From a virus: a stretch of 41,290 nucleotides of DNA. Shown one piece after another: positions 1 to 5,751 of this stretch. The notes beneath the pieces were generated by a model. The model saw only the letters and a program-made list of their open reading frames with translations, made no database searches and was not told where the DNA came from. The stretch spans positions 1 through 41,290 of IMG/VR virus record IMGVR_UViG_3300037468_000288; one strand, 5' to 3'. The position numbers were made by a program, and so were the translations under genes. Within the stretch, counting starts at the first letter, position 1. Every line of letters starts with the position of its first letter.

Positions 1-126
1 TTAGAATCAGCCTTGGGCTGAGCCAGACGGAATTCTGGGGGCGTATCGGGGTATCCCAAACGAGCGGTAGCCGCTACGAGTCATACCGGGAACTGCCCGA
101 ACCTATCACGATTCTGATTGATATGG
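1..126. repeat. Terminal direct repeat, left copy
   Basis: Bases 1-126 are identical to 41164-41289. The next base differs (C at 127, A at 41290). The repeat lies inside the coding region of the HTH gene and restores its frame when the ends are joined. It is most simply an assembly overlap of a circular or terminally redundant molecule, not a biological repeat with its own function. Confidence 0.95.
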
Positions 127-230
127 CGTACAACTTTACGCTTGATCAGGCGATTGACCATTTGAAGATAATTAGAGGCGTCCGCCAGGAAACCGTGCGT
201 AACGGGCCCAGCTGCCACTGCAATCCATAG
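1..230 (+). CDS. Cro/CI-type helix-turn-helix regulator, C-terminal part (gene crosses the join)
   Basis: This is the 3' part of a gene that starts at 41148; on the closed circle the product is 81 aa. The start of the protein reads MNLKELRISLGLSQTEFWGR and the next residues are IGVSQTSGSRYE, a typical XRE/Cro helix-turn-helix with the LSQ-x5-G-x-S-Q pattern. The frame is open from base 3 to the TAG at 228-230. The tail (NGPSCHCNP) contains two cysteines. The gene is first in the plus-strand left operon, 22 nt downstream of the -10 box at 41121. A role as early transcriptional regulator or autorepressor is inferred. No integrase or second divergent repressor is present, so it is not evidence for lysogeny. 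Confidence 0.8.
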   Translation, partial: RISLGLSQTEFWGRIGVSQTSGSRYESYRELPEPITILIDMAYNFTLDQAIDHLKIIRGVRQETVRNGPSCHCNP

Positions 231-304
231 GTAAGTCTCCGGCAGGGAAGCAGCAGCGAATGGGGGGCCGCTTGGTAGTCCCCCACCTACATAAGGAGAA
301 TGAA

Positions 305-463
305 GTGAAGAAACTAGTCGTAGCGGTGCTGATGGCCGCCCTAGCAGCACCTGTGATTGCCACGACTTGTGGCTTTCCGCCCTTCGCCCCACTCGGATGC
401 CGCATGGTTTGTCAATGCGATCAACATGGTAGAAATTGCTACTGGGTATCCGTTTGTAAATAA
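305..463 (+). CDS. Small secreted six-cysteine protein
   Basis: A 52-aa product with a GTG start chosen because AAGGAG lies 6 nt upstream. Residues 2-3 are lysines, followed by a hydrophobic stretch and a likely signal peptidase site after Ala19. The mature part is about 33 aa and has six cysteines (22, 32, 36, 38, 45, 51), including CQC, so it is probably folded by disulfides in the periplasm. Similar tiny exported cysteine-rich proteins occur in several proteobacterial phages, without known function as far as I recall. It is separated from the zinc-ribbon gene that follows by 11 nt holding a second AAGGAG. Possible roles, all inferred, are superinfection exclusion or envelope modification. 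Confidence 0.8.
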   Translation: MKKLVVAVLMAALAAPVIATTCGFPPFAPLGCRMVCQCDQHGRNCYWVSVCK

Positions 464-474
464 GGAGAATTGAA

Positions 475-642
475 ATGGACATATTCACCACGATGTGCTG
501 GAGCTGCCAGCATGAGTACGACTTTGAACTGGAGTCATGCCCCAAGTGCGGAAAGGCTAACGCCAATGTTGATATAACCCTGGCGATTTGGCAAATGACC
601 GAAGACCCGGCCGCCCCTGATACCCCGAAGGAACAAGCATGA
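475..642 (+). CDS. Small zinc-ribbon protein
   Basis: A 55-aa product with ATG at 475 preceded by TAAGGAG. It has two CxxC knuckles, C8-W-S-C11 and C22-P-K-C25, separated by ten residues, so it should bind one zinc ion. The C-terminal half is acidic and proline-rich without recognised motifs. The stop overlaps the next start as ATGA at 639-642, which indicates translational coupling. Function unknown; zinc-ribbon miniproteins of phages often bind nucleic acid or host RNA polymerase, but nothing here shows that. Confidence 0.78.
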   Translation: MDIFTTMCWSCQHEYDFELESCPKCGKANANVDITLAIWQMTEDPAAPDTPKEQA

Positions 643-902
643 ATACTCTTGAATTAGCAGCTCACTCCGCCACCAAGTACGACGTGGAGGGCCTAGTGGA
701 GTTTTGCAAGACCTTAGAGCCGGAAGTCTTCATGGAGCTGTTCGCTACCCTCCTGGTCAATATGCTACGGATGCGCGACGGCGACCTGGACTATAAGTAC
801 ATGCCTATCGGCACCGCTAAGGAAGCGGCGGAAGCCATCGTGAAGCATATCGAGAACATGCGCAAGTTGTTCGCGATGATGCAGACGGGGACCAAGCAGT
901 AG
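639..902 (+). CDS. Hypothetical helical protein, 87 aa
   Basis: The start is the ATG inside the ATGA overlap with the zinc-ribbon gene. The sequence is mostly predicted helix (EFCKTLEPEVFMELFATLL and a second helix AKEAAEAIVKHIENMRKLFA). There is no signal peptide or membrane segment. I recognise no family. Position in the early plus-strand operon suggests a small cytoplasmic host-interaction factor, but this is only inference. Confidence 0.7.
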   Translation: MNTLELAAHSATKYDVEGLVEFCKTLEPEVFMELFATLLVNMLRMRDGDLDYKYMPIGTAKEAAEAIVKHIENMRKLFAMMQTGTKQ

Positions 903-973
903 GGTAGCAGTTCCAGGGCCTGGGCGACCGGGCTCTGTGGCGGCAATCCTGCCGACTCCAAGGAGAAACACAA

Positions 974-1735
974 ATGAAGCACTTTTCTATCGCCCTTATC
1001 GCGGCCCTTCTCGCCGGCCCGGCCTTCGCTCTGTCGCTTGTTCCTGAGAACGTAAATACGAACACCAATACTCCGGTGGCGTCGGCGAACCAGGGGCAGA
1101 ACCAGAACCAGGGCCAGGCTCAAGGTCAGCTGCAGGGCCAAGCGCAGCTTCAAGGTCAGGGCCAGGGACAAGGGCAGGGTCAAGCCCAGGGCCTGATCAA
1201 TACCCAAAACTTTGACGTCAAGAGCAACAGCCGCAGCAACGCCGACGCATTCTCGGACTCCAACTCGAAGTCCGGGGCGGCATCCGACGCTAGCGCAAAG
1301 TCCAACAGCGGCGGCAACGTCCAGCAGACCATCGTTACTGACTCCGGCCAAGTTCGCTACTCCGGCAGCTACGACGTTCGCAACGTACCGAGCATCGTCG
1401 GCGGCACCATCTACCCTACTGCTCCGTGTATGGGGTCCTCGCAAGTGGGCGGGGCTGGCGTCGGCTTTGGGTTCAGTGTCGGCACGACCTGGAAGGACGA
1501 CGAGTGCGGCGTACGTGAAACCGCCCGTTCGTTCCAGCAGATGGGTCTGGGCAGCGACGCTCTGGCTATCCTCTGCTCTAGCCAGTACGCTGGCAACGCG
1601 CCGTCCTGCGCCAAGGTGAATCCGCTGGTCCCCCCGGCCACGAACAAGCCCGAGGCGGCGGCGATTACTACCAATCACGGCTGTTACACCGATCCAATCG
1701 TTGCCGGCCGTATGGGTAAGCCCGTCTGTAAGTAG
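974..1735 (+). CDS. Exported Gln/Gly-repeat protein
   Basis: A 253-aa product preceded by AAGGAG. Residues 1-19 form a signal peptide ending AFA. Residues about 39-75 are a low-complexity run of Gln-Gly, Gln-Ala and Gln-Asn pairs, and residues 80-115 are rich in Ser, Asn and Asp. The C-terminal part has six cysteines and a PSIVGGTIYPTAPCMGSS segment followed by glycine-rich sequence. Phage proteins with this layout (export signal, GQ/SN-rich linker, small cysteine domain) are known as hypothetical proteins. The product is probably periplasmic or outer-membrane located. The repeat composition resembles aggregation-prone linkers, so a fibrous or surface-coating role is possible but unproven. 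Confidence 0.82.
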   Translation: MKHFSIALIAALLAGPAFALSLVPENVNTNTNTPVASANQGQNQNQGQAQGQLQGQAQLQGQGQGQGQGQAQGLINTQNFDVKSNSRSNADAFSDSNSKSGAASDASAKSNSGGNVQQTIVTDSGQVRYSGSYDVRNVPSIVGGTIYPTAPCMGSSQVGGAGVGFGFSVGTTWKDDECGVRETARSFQQMGLGSDALAILCSSQYAGNAPSCAKVNPLVPPATNKPEAAAITTNHGCYTDPIVAGRMGKPVCK

Positions 1736-1807
1736 GAAACAAGACAGCCCGGAAAGACGGGCACTATCTAACTAGCGTTGAGAATTGCTTACTACAGGAA
1801 TATCAAC

Positions 1808-2161
1808 ATGTCAAATAACATCGTAGTTACTACTGTTTCTAGCCGTAATGACAAAGTAGTTTCCAGATTCCAGCTCGAATTGTATGATGCTAGAGAGGGG
1901 GTAACTGACTTCTTTCGCGGAAGTTGTGGAGAAGCTGTAATAAAGCTTCGACGCATGCCGGAGTTTTCTGGGGAAGGAAGGTGGAATGTAGCGTATCGCA
2001 CTGTTATAAAGGACTACAAGGATACCGTTATTTCAGACACGGGAGTTATACAAACTCCAGGAATGACCAACTACAGATTCAAACTGTTTCAATTGTGGTC
2101 TGTTAAGCAACTAGCTAAAACCATTGCAGCAGTAAATGCGGACCTAAAAAGGAAAGGCTAG
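1808..2161 (+). CDS. Hypothetical protein, 117 aa
   Basis: The start at 1808 (MSNNIVVTTV) is preferred over an in-frame ATG at 1778 because AGGA lies about 8 nt upstream. The protein is beta-rich with a basic C-terminus ending LKRKG. Its codons are visibly more AT-rich than those of the flanking genes, which suggests later acquisition. No signal peptide and no recognised family. Confidence 0.7.
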   Translation: MSNNIVVTTVSSRNDKVVSRFQLELYDAREGVTDFFRGSCGEAVIKLRRMPEFSGEGRWNVAYRTVIKDYKDTVISDTGVIQTPGMTNYRFKLFQLWSVKQLAKTIAAVNADLKRKG

Positions 2162-2165
2162 CGCC

Positions 2166-2348
2166 GTGCCGTATCATAGTGATGATCCAAAGCCGAGTGA
2201 CACCTGTAAGGGGTGCGTTCATCGGACTGAACCTATCAACGCTTGGTCCAACCCGACGTGCAAAAAGAACGTCAACATTATGGTATGGTGCTGGCAGTAC
2301 CGCACTACCGAGAATCGTAAGTCTTCCTCAACCCTGGGGCGCCCATAG
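2166..2348 (+). CDS. Small cysteine-containing protein
   Basis: A 60-aa product with a GTG start five bases after the previous stop; AGGAAAGG lies upstream. Cysteines occur as CKGC (residues 14-17), one at position 32 and one at 42, a pattern compatible with a single zinc site. No recognised family. It sits in the same short-gene operon. Confidence 0.55.
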   Translation: MPYHSDDPKPSDTCKGCVHRTEPINAWSNPTCKKNVNIMVWCWQYRTTENRKSSSTLGRP

Positions 2349-2416
2349 TCTTTTGAAGAAAGGACGGACATCTGTAGTGGGAAATGCAAGCGCCCCAGAC
2401 CTACAAGGAGAATGAA

Positions 2417-2737
2417 ATGGATGACTTCAAACGACAGATTTACATGCGGGTAAGGGAGCTGATAGCCGAGGACTTCTCCCGCCACATTTGTACTACGCTA
2501 TTTGAGGCACTGAACGAAATAGCATGTACAGAGCTTAAATTTTCCTACACCACAGCAGATGTTATGGAGTTGCTACCGGAGGTGGGGGGGATTAGTGACG
2601 GCGTGTACTGGGACGTGGATGGGGGGTTTATGGATTATGGGCTCCGACACAGGCTCATAGTCTATTCGTGGTTCCCACTAAACAAGTGGGGCCAATCGCG
2701 GCGGTTGCAAGTATTGGACCACATACTAGGAGCATAA
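2417..2737 (+). CDS. Hypothetical protein, 106 aa
   Basis: Start MDDFKRQIYM at 2417 is set by AAGGAG 9 nt upstream; an in-frame ATG at 2384 has no such site. The N-terminal half is helical, followed by a glycine- and aspartate-rich segment (DGVYWDVDGGFMDYG) and an aromatic-basic C-terminus. No family recognised. The spacing to the next start is 2 nt, consistent with one mRNA. Confidence 0.7.
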   Translation: MDDFKRQIYMRVRELIAEDFSRHICTTLFEALNEIACTELKFSYTTADVMELLPEVGGISDGVYWDVDGGFMDYGLRHRLIVYSWFPLNKWGQSRRLQVLDHILGA

Positions 2738-2739
2738 CA

Positions 2740-2895
2740 ATGAACAGACCATCCCGACGTAAGGGTGATGCCACCTCCCCTCTTATCGACCTGGACCAGA
2801 AGGACGAGTGGGAGCCCGTCCCTGAAGAGGGGCGAATTGTCTTCGTTAGCATTTTGATGCTGGTGATTTCCCTCTGCGCGTGGTTCTTCCTATGA
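2740..2895 (+). CDS. Tail-anchored single-pass membrane protein, 51 aa
   Basis: ATG at 2740 with AGGAG upstream. The N-terminal 30 residues are hydrophilic and charged (RRKGD, DEWEPVPEE). Residues 32-51 form one hydrophobic helix running to the last residue, so the protein should be anchored in the inner membrane by its C-terminus with the N-terminus in the cytoplasm. It is a candidate for a holin-like or host-membrane effector, but its place in the early operon and single helix do not decide this. The stop overlaps the next ATG as ATGA. Confidence 0.72.
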   Translation: MNRPSRRKGDATSPLIDLDQKDEWEPVPEEGRIVFVSILMLVISLCAWFFL

Positions 2896-3275
2896 GCATA
2901 CTATCTACGCTCATCGGCAACTTGGTCGAGCACCCGGTCATCGAACTGAAGGAGGGCGGCAAGGGGACGGGGGTAGCCGGCACTGGCCCCAAGAAGCCCG
3001 GCCCAGTAGCAATGGTTCCTCATAACAACGCGTCGAGGGTTCACGCCTTTACCCGCTACATCGAAGCGCTGAAGGAGAAGCCGCTTACCGCCCAGGAGTT
3101 GGCGGCTAAGCTGAGGCTGAAGAACGCCAGAACGATGCTGATGAAGATGACAAGGGAGGGATACGTCAGGAACATCGTACCGGACGCGAAGCGTGCCCCG
3201 AAGCAGCAGAAGGTGTGGGTCTATACCGGCAAGCCCGCGCCGATCATTGAAACTAAACGAGGACCATACAAATGA
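2892..3275 (+). CDS. Winged-helix DNA-binding protein
   Basis: The start at 2892 lies in the ATGA overlap with the membrane-protein gene; a GTG at 2880 is less likely. The 127-aa product has a disordered Gly/Pro-rich N-terminus and a compact domain at residues 53-112. There, LTAQELAAKLRLKNARTMLM is a helix-turn-helix and EGYVRNIV followed by KVWVYTG forms the wing. This is the usual build of small replication or transcription regulators. The ligand and operator are unknown. The next gene overlaps it by ATGA. Confidence 0.68.
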   Translation: MSILSTLIGNLVEHPVIELKEGGKGTGVAGTGPKKPGPVAMVPHNNASRVHAFTRYIEALKEKPLTAQELAAKLRLKNARTMLMKMTREGYVRNIVPDAKRAPKQQKVWVYTGKPAPIIETKRGPYK

Positions 3276-3529
3276 AAGTCGATAAGCTAATCCAGCACCT
3301 TGATAAGGCACTGCGGAAGTACTGCGCAGGGACTACAAAAGTAGCGGTACTGACCTTTACCCACGAGGGTATAATGCTCGAACAGCGGGAGGGGACAGTA
3401 GGAGACAAGAACCTGCGCGGCAATCCGATCATCGGCGGTTACGCAGAGCTTTCGCCAAGGCCGCCGCCTCCTCAGGGGTCAATTTCTTCCCGTCCTGCAA
3501 AGGATGGGGAACCGTGGCCCGAGGATTGA
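3272..3529 (+). CDS. Hypothetical protein, last gene of the left plus-strand operon
   Basis: 85 aa, started by the ATGA overlap at 3272. Residues 1-56 look like a folded domain (MKVDKLIQHLDKALRKYCAG, then a beta-rich part). The remainder is Pro/Ser/Arg-rich and low in information. That remainder overlaps the convergent minus-strand gene 3429-3641 by 101 bases, which probably explains its odd composition. No family recognised. Confidence 0.6.
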   Translation: MKVDKLIQHLDKALRKYCAGTTKVAVLTFTHEGIMLEQREGTVGDKNLRGNPIIGGYAELSPRPPPPQGSISSRPAKDGEPWPED

Positions 3530-3641
3530 GATTGACCTGACCCTTCGCGGGTTGACCAGGGGGGGACGATGGTTTGTCCTCCCCTTCGTATTTCCGCATT
3601 TCCTCTAGCCCCTCTTGGGTGTTCCTAGTAAAGCCTTTCAT
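3429..3641 (-). CDS. Small basic/proline-rich protein at the end of the late operon
   Basis: A 70-aa product whose ATG overlaps the stop of the lipoprotein gene (ATGA) and is preceded by AGAGGA. It has a charged N-terminus (NTQEGLEEMRKYEGED), a Pro/Ser linker and a C-terminal helix DGKKLTPEEAAALAKALRNR that looks like genuine coding sequence. Function unknown. It converges on and overlaps the plus-strand gene ending at 3529. Confidence 0.62.
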   Translation of the reverse strand: MKGFTRNTQEGLEEMRKYEGEDKPSSPPGQPAKGQVNLNPRATVPHPLQDGKKLTPEEAAALAKALRNRR

Positions 3642-3778
3642 TCTTTTTCCTCTTTCTTTGATGAGTCGTGATTAACATTGGTAAGGTTACAAAAGCCTAA
3701 GCACTGAAGACTAAGTGTCTCGTGCTTCGCCGCCGAAGTGCAGCCGGCGAGGAAGCCGAGGAGCAGTAGCCATCTCAT
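3638..3778 (-). CDS. Tiny lipoprotein, 46 aa
   Basis: Reads MRWLLLLGFLAGCTSAAKHE at the N-terminus: one Arg, a hydrophobic run and a lipobox L-A-G-C with Cys13 as the lipidated residue. Mature length is 34 aa, with two more cysteines and a Lys/Glu-rich end (SSKKEEKE). It begins 5 nt after the fibre stop codon and overlaps the next gene by ATGA. A late-operon lipoprotein of this size could be an outer-membrane spanin-like lysis protein or an exclusion factor. No paired inner-membrane spanin was found, so the role is open. Confidence 0.75.
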   Translation of the reverse strand: MRWLLLLGFLAGCTSAAKHETLSLQCLGFCNLTNVNHDSSKKEEKE

Positions 3779-3782
3779 GGGT

Positions 3783-5741
3783 CTATGCTAGTCTCAAAAG
3801 TACGCCCGAAGAAAGTGCGGTCGTGATCTGTGCCGTTCCGGTTGCGGAAATATCCTGCCAGAACTCCACGTAGTCGGTGGTTCCGTTCATATATATCAAG
3901 GCATCGGCTTGCACTGAACTATAGAGGTTTGCATACGGCCCGTTCGTGTTCATAATCACGATTGATCCATTCTTCCTTATCTGCATGGATATATACAAAA
4001 TGGAAGTGGTAACATTGATAGACAGCGAACCGCTTAACCAGTAATAACCGGCGACATTCGGGGTGAAGCGTCCTGCCGAGTAGCAGTTTTCTATATCAAT
4101 GGTTTCATTTAGCTGAAGAAGCAAAGCGCCGTTGACAGTTCCTTGAGATGCAGTGCTGGCGCTAAACAACGGCCCCTTGAGTCCGCCCACCTGACCCCAC
4201 CCGCCAGGCGTGTAGCCCTCGAACTGCGCTTCGGTAGTGTTGTAGCGGAAGAACCCATTAGAGGGGGTAACATCCCGCTCGCCCGTACTACCGGCAGGGA
4301 TGATAGCAGAGCCTACATTAGAGGTTTTGGTAACGACAGAAGAGGAGTCAGCCAAGGTGTAGTACCAACCGTCTGGGTTGGTTACGCTACCAGATACGTA
4401 CTGAATATATTCTCCAGCTACAACGCCTATCGGCCCACTTACAAAGGTGATGGGATCGATCAGCTCCAGGGTGCCGCCGATGCTGATGGTATAATAGGCC
4501 CCGCTGTTGTACGTACCGGAAGGCAAGACCCCCGGAGAAGCGTCAAAGAATCCCATAAAGGATGTCTGACTAGCCGGTAGCTGGCCTATTTTAATCTTAC
4601 CCGCAGCGTCCAGCTTCGGAATCCCGTAAGCTACATCGGACTGGATGTCCAACACCGGCAGGACTGGATCAGTCTCATCGATATTGATCATGTTCGCGTC
4701 AGAGGTGCCGATGCCAGTAAGGGTGCCATTAGATGACGTACCATCATTCACCGCCTTGATGTAGTAGTCAAGAGCCGTGTTGGCGGGGACTGTCTCAGTT
4801 CCTCCGGTAGCGCCGATAGCCAGCCCGGTAGCCGCCGCGTAATTGATCGCCGTGGTAGAGGTAGTGGCCCCACCGAGGTTCCCCACCGCCTGTATGGAGG
4901 TTCCGGTGTAGGCGCCTTGGACTGCCGGTTGGGCAGAGCCCATACCGAAGTCTCCGGTAGCCACGATGCTGATGCCCGTTACGTTAGCCGCAGTACTAGC
5001 GGCTTGGTTTATGACGGACCAGGGGCCGCTACCGCTGTTAGCCGAGATATCTTGGAACCCCGCCGTAAAGGTATGAGCGTGGCCAGGATCACTAACCCCA
5101 TGGGTATGGGCATTCAACGCGTGGGTGTGGGCAGCCTGACCATGGACGTGGCCTGGATCATTCATCCCATGGCTGTGAGAGATCGTCGTCGCCGTGTGGC
5201 TATGAGCCTGCTGGGTATGGTTGTGGCCGGGGTCTTGGGCAGTGTGCGTATGGGATGCCAGACTTGCCGCCTGCTTACTGCCTATCGCACGGGCGTCGGA
5301 CTTGCCCCGTACGAACTGGTCCCGCAGGTCTGGGAGGTTGAACGTAGTGGAGTTGTCCCCTGCGCCGTAGATGGTCCCGATGGCGGCGAACAGAGCGGCA
5401 TAGGTCGTGCGGCTTACCGCTGCCCCGTCGCACTTCAGCCAGCCGGGAGGAGCGACTGCTCCGCCGTAGGCAGCTATGGCACCGATAGGCATCCCCGTAG
5501 CATAGGCCAGGAAGCTGTCCACATAAGCTTTGGACGTAGCGTGCCGGGATTCCGTAGGCATCCCGTTGGCCAGCGTGAGAGGGCCGGTCATAGGGGCGGA
5601 GCCGTCCCTGGGAAGGCTACCCGTCAGGGCCTGAGCAATATCGTCCATCGTGGAGTTAGCCCACGTGGACTCAATCAGGGTGCCGCTGACTACCGGATTC
5701 CCTGGAGGTAGAGTGTATAATCCTTGACTATCACGAGACAT
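3783..5741 (-). CDS. Tail collar fibre with His-x-His repeats and C1q-like tip
   Basis: 652 aa. Residues about 84-142 are a phage tail collar domain (MPIGAIAAYGGAVAPPGWLK, then FNLPDLRDQFVRG), as in T4 short-fibre-type proteins. Residues 164-223 contain eight His-x-His motifs at 7-9 residue spacing; in related fibres such histidines from three chains bind a row of metal ions in a thin needle. The middle is a repetitive beta-rich shaft. The last about 130 residues (RFTPNVAGYYWLSGS, then RKNGSIVIM) resemble a C1q/TNF-like trimer tip. It is the probable receptor-binding fibre and lies at the end of the virion genes, after the ejection proteins. Confidence 0.88.
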   Translation of the reverse strand: MSRDSQGLYTLPPGNPVVSGTLIESTWANSTMDDIAQALTGSLPRDGSAPMTGPLTLANGMPTESRHATSKAYVDSFLAYATGMPIGAIAAYGGAVAPPGWLKCDGAAVSRTTYAALFAAIGTIYGAGDNSTTFNLPDLRDQFVRGKSDARAIGSKQAASLASHTHTAQDPGHNHTQQAHSHTATTISHSHGMNDPGHVHGQAAHTHALNAHTHGVSDPGHAHTFTAGFQDISANSGSGPWSVINQAASTAANVTGISIVATGDFGMGSAQPAVQGAYTGTSIQAVGNLGGATTSTTAINYAAATGLAIGATGGTETVPANTALDYYIKAVNDGTSSNGTLTGIGTSDANMINIDETDPVLPVLDIQSDVAYGIPKLDAAGKIKIGQLPASQTSFMGFFDASPGVLPSGTYNSGAYYTISIGGTLELIDPITFVSGPIGVVAGEYIQYVSGSVTNPDGWYYTLADSSSVVTKTSNVGSAIIPAGSTGERDVTPSNGFFRYNTTEAQFEGYTPGGWGQVGGLKGPLFSASTASQGTVNGALLLQLNETIDIENCYSAGRFTPNVAGYYWLSGSLSINVTTSILYISMQIRKNGSIVIMNTNGPYANLYSSVQADALIYMNGTTDYVEFWQDISATGTAQITTALSSGVLLRLA

Positions 5742-5751
5742 ATTGGTTCCT

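Noticed and set aside
1-230. Lysogeny repressor
   Set aside because: Only one small Cro/CI-like protein is present and there is no integrase, excisionase, partition gene or divergent repressor promoter.
791-1678. Minus-strand open frame of 295 codons opposite the Gln/Gly protein
   Set aside because: Its leucine repeats are the complement of the Gln-Gly codons; the plus strand has signal peptide and ribosome site.
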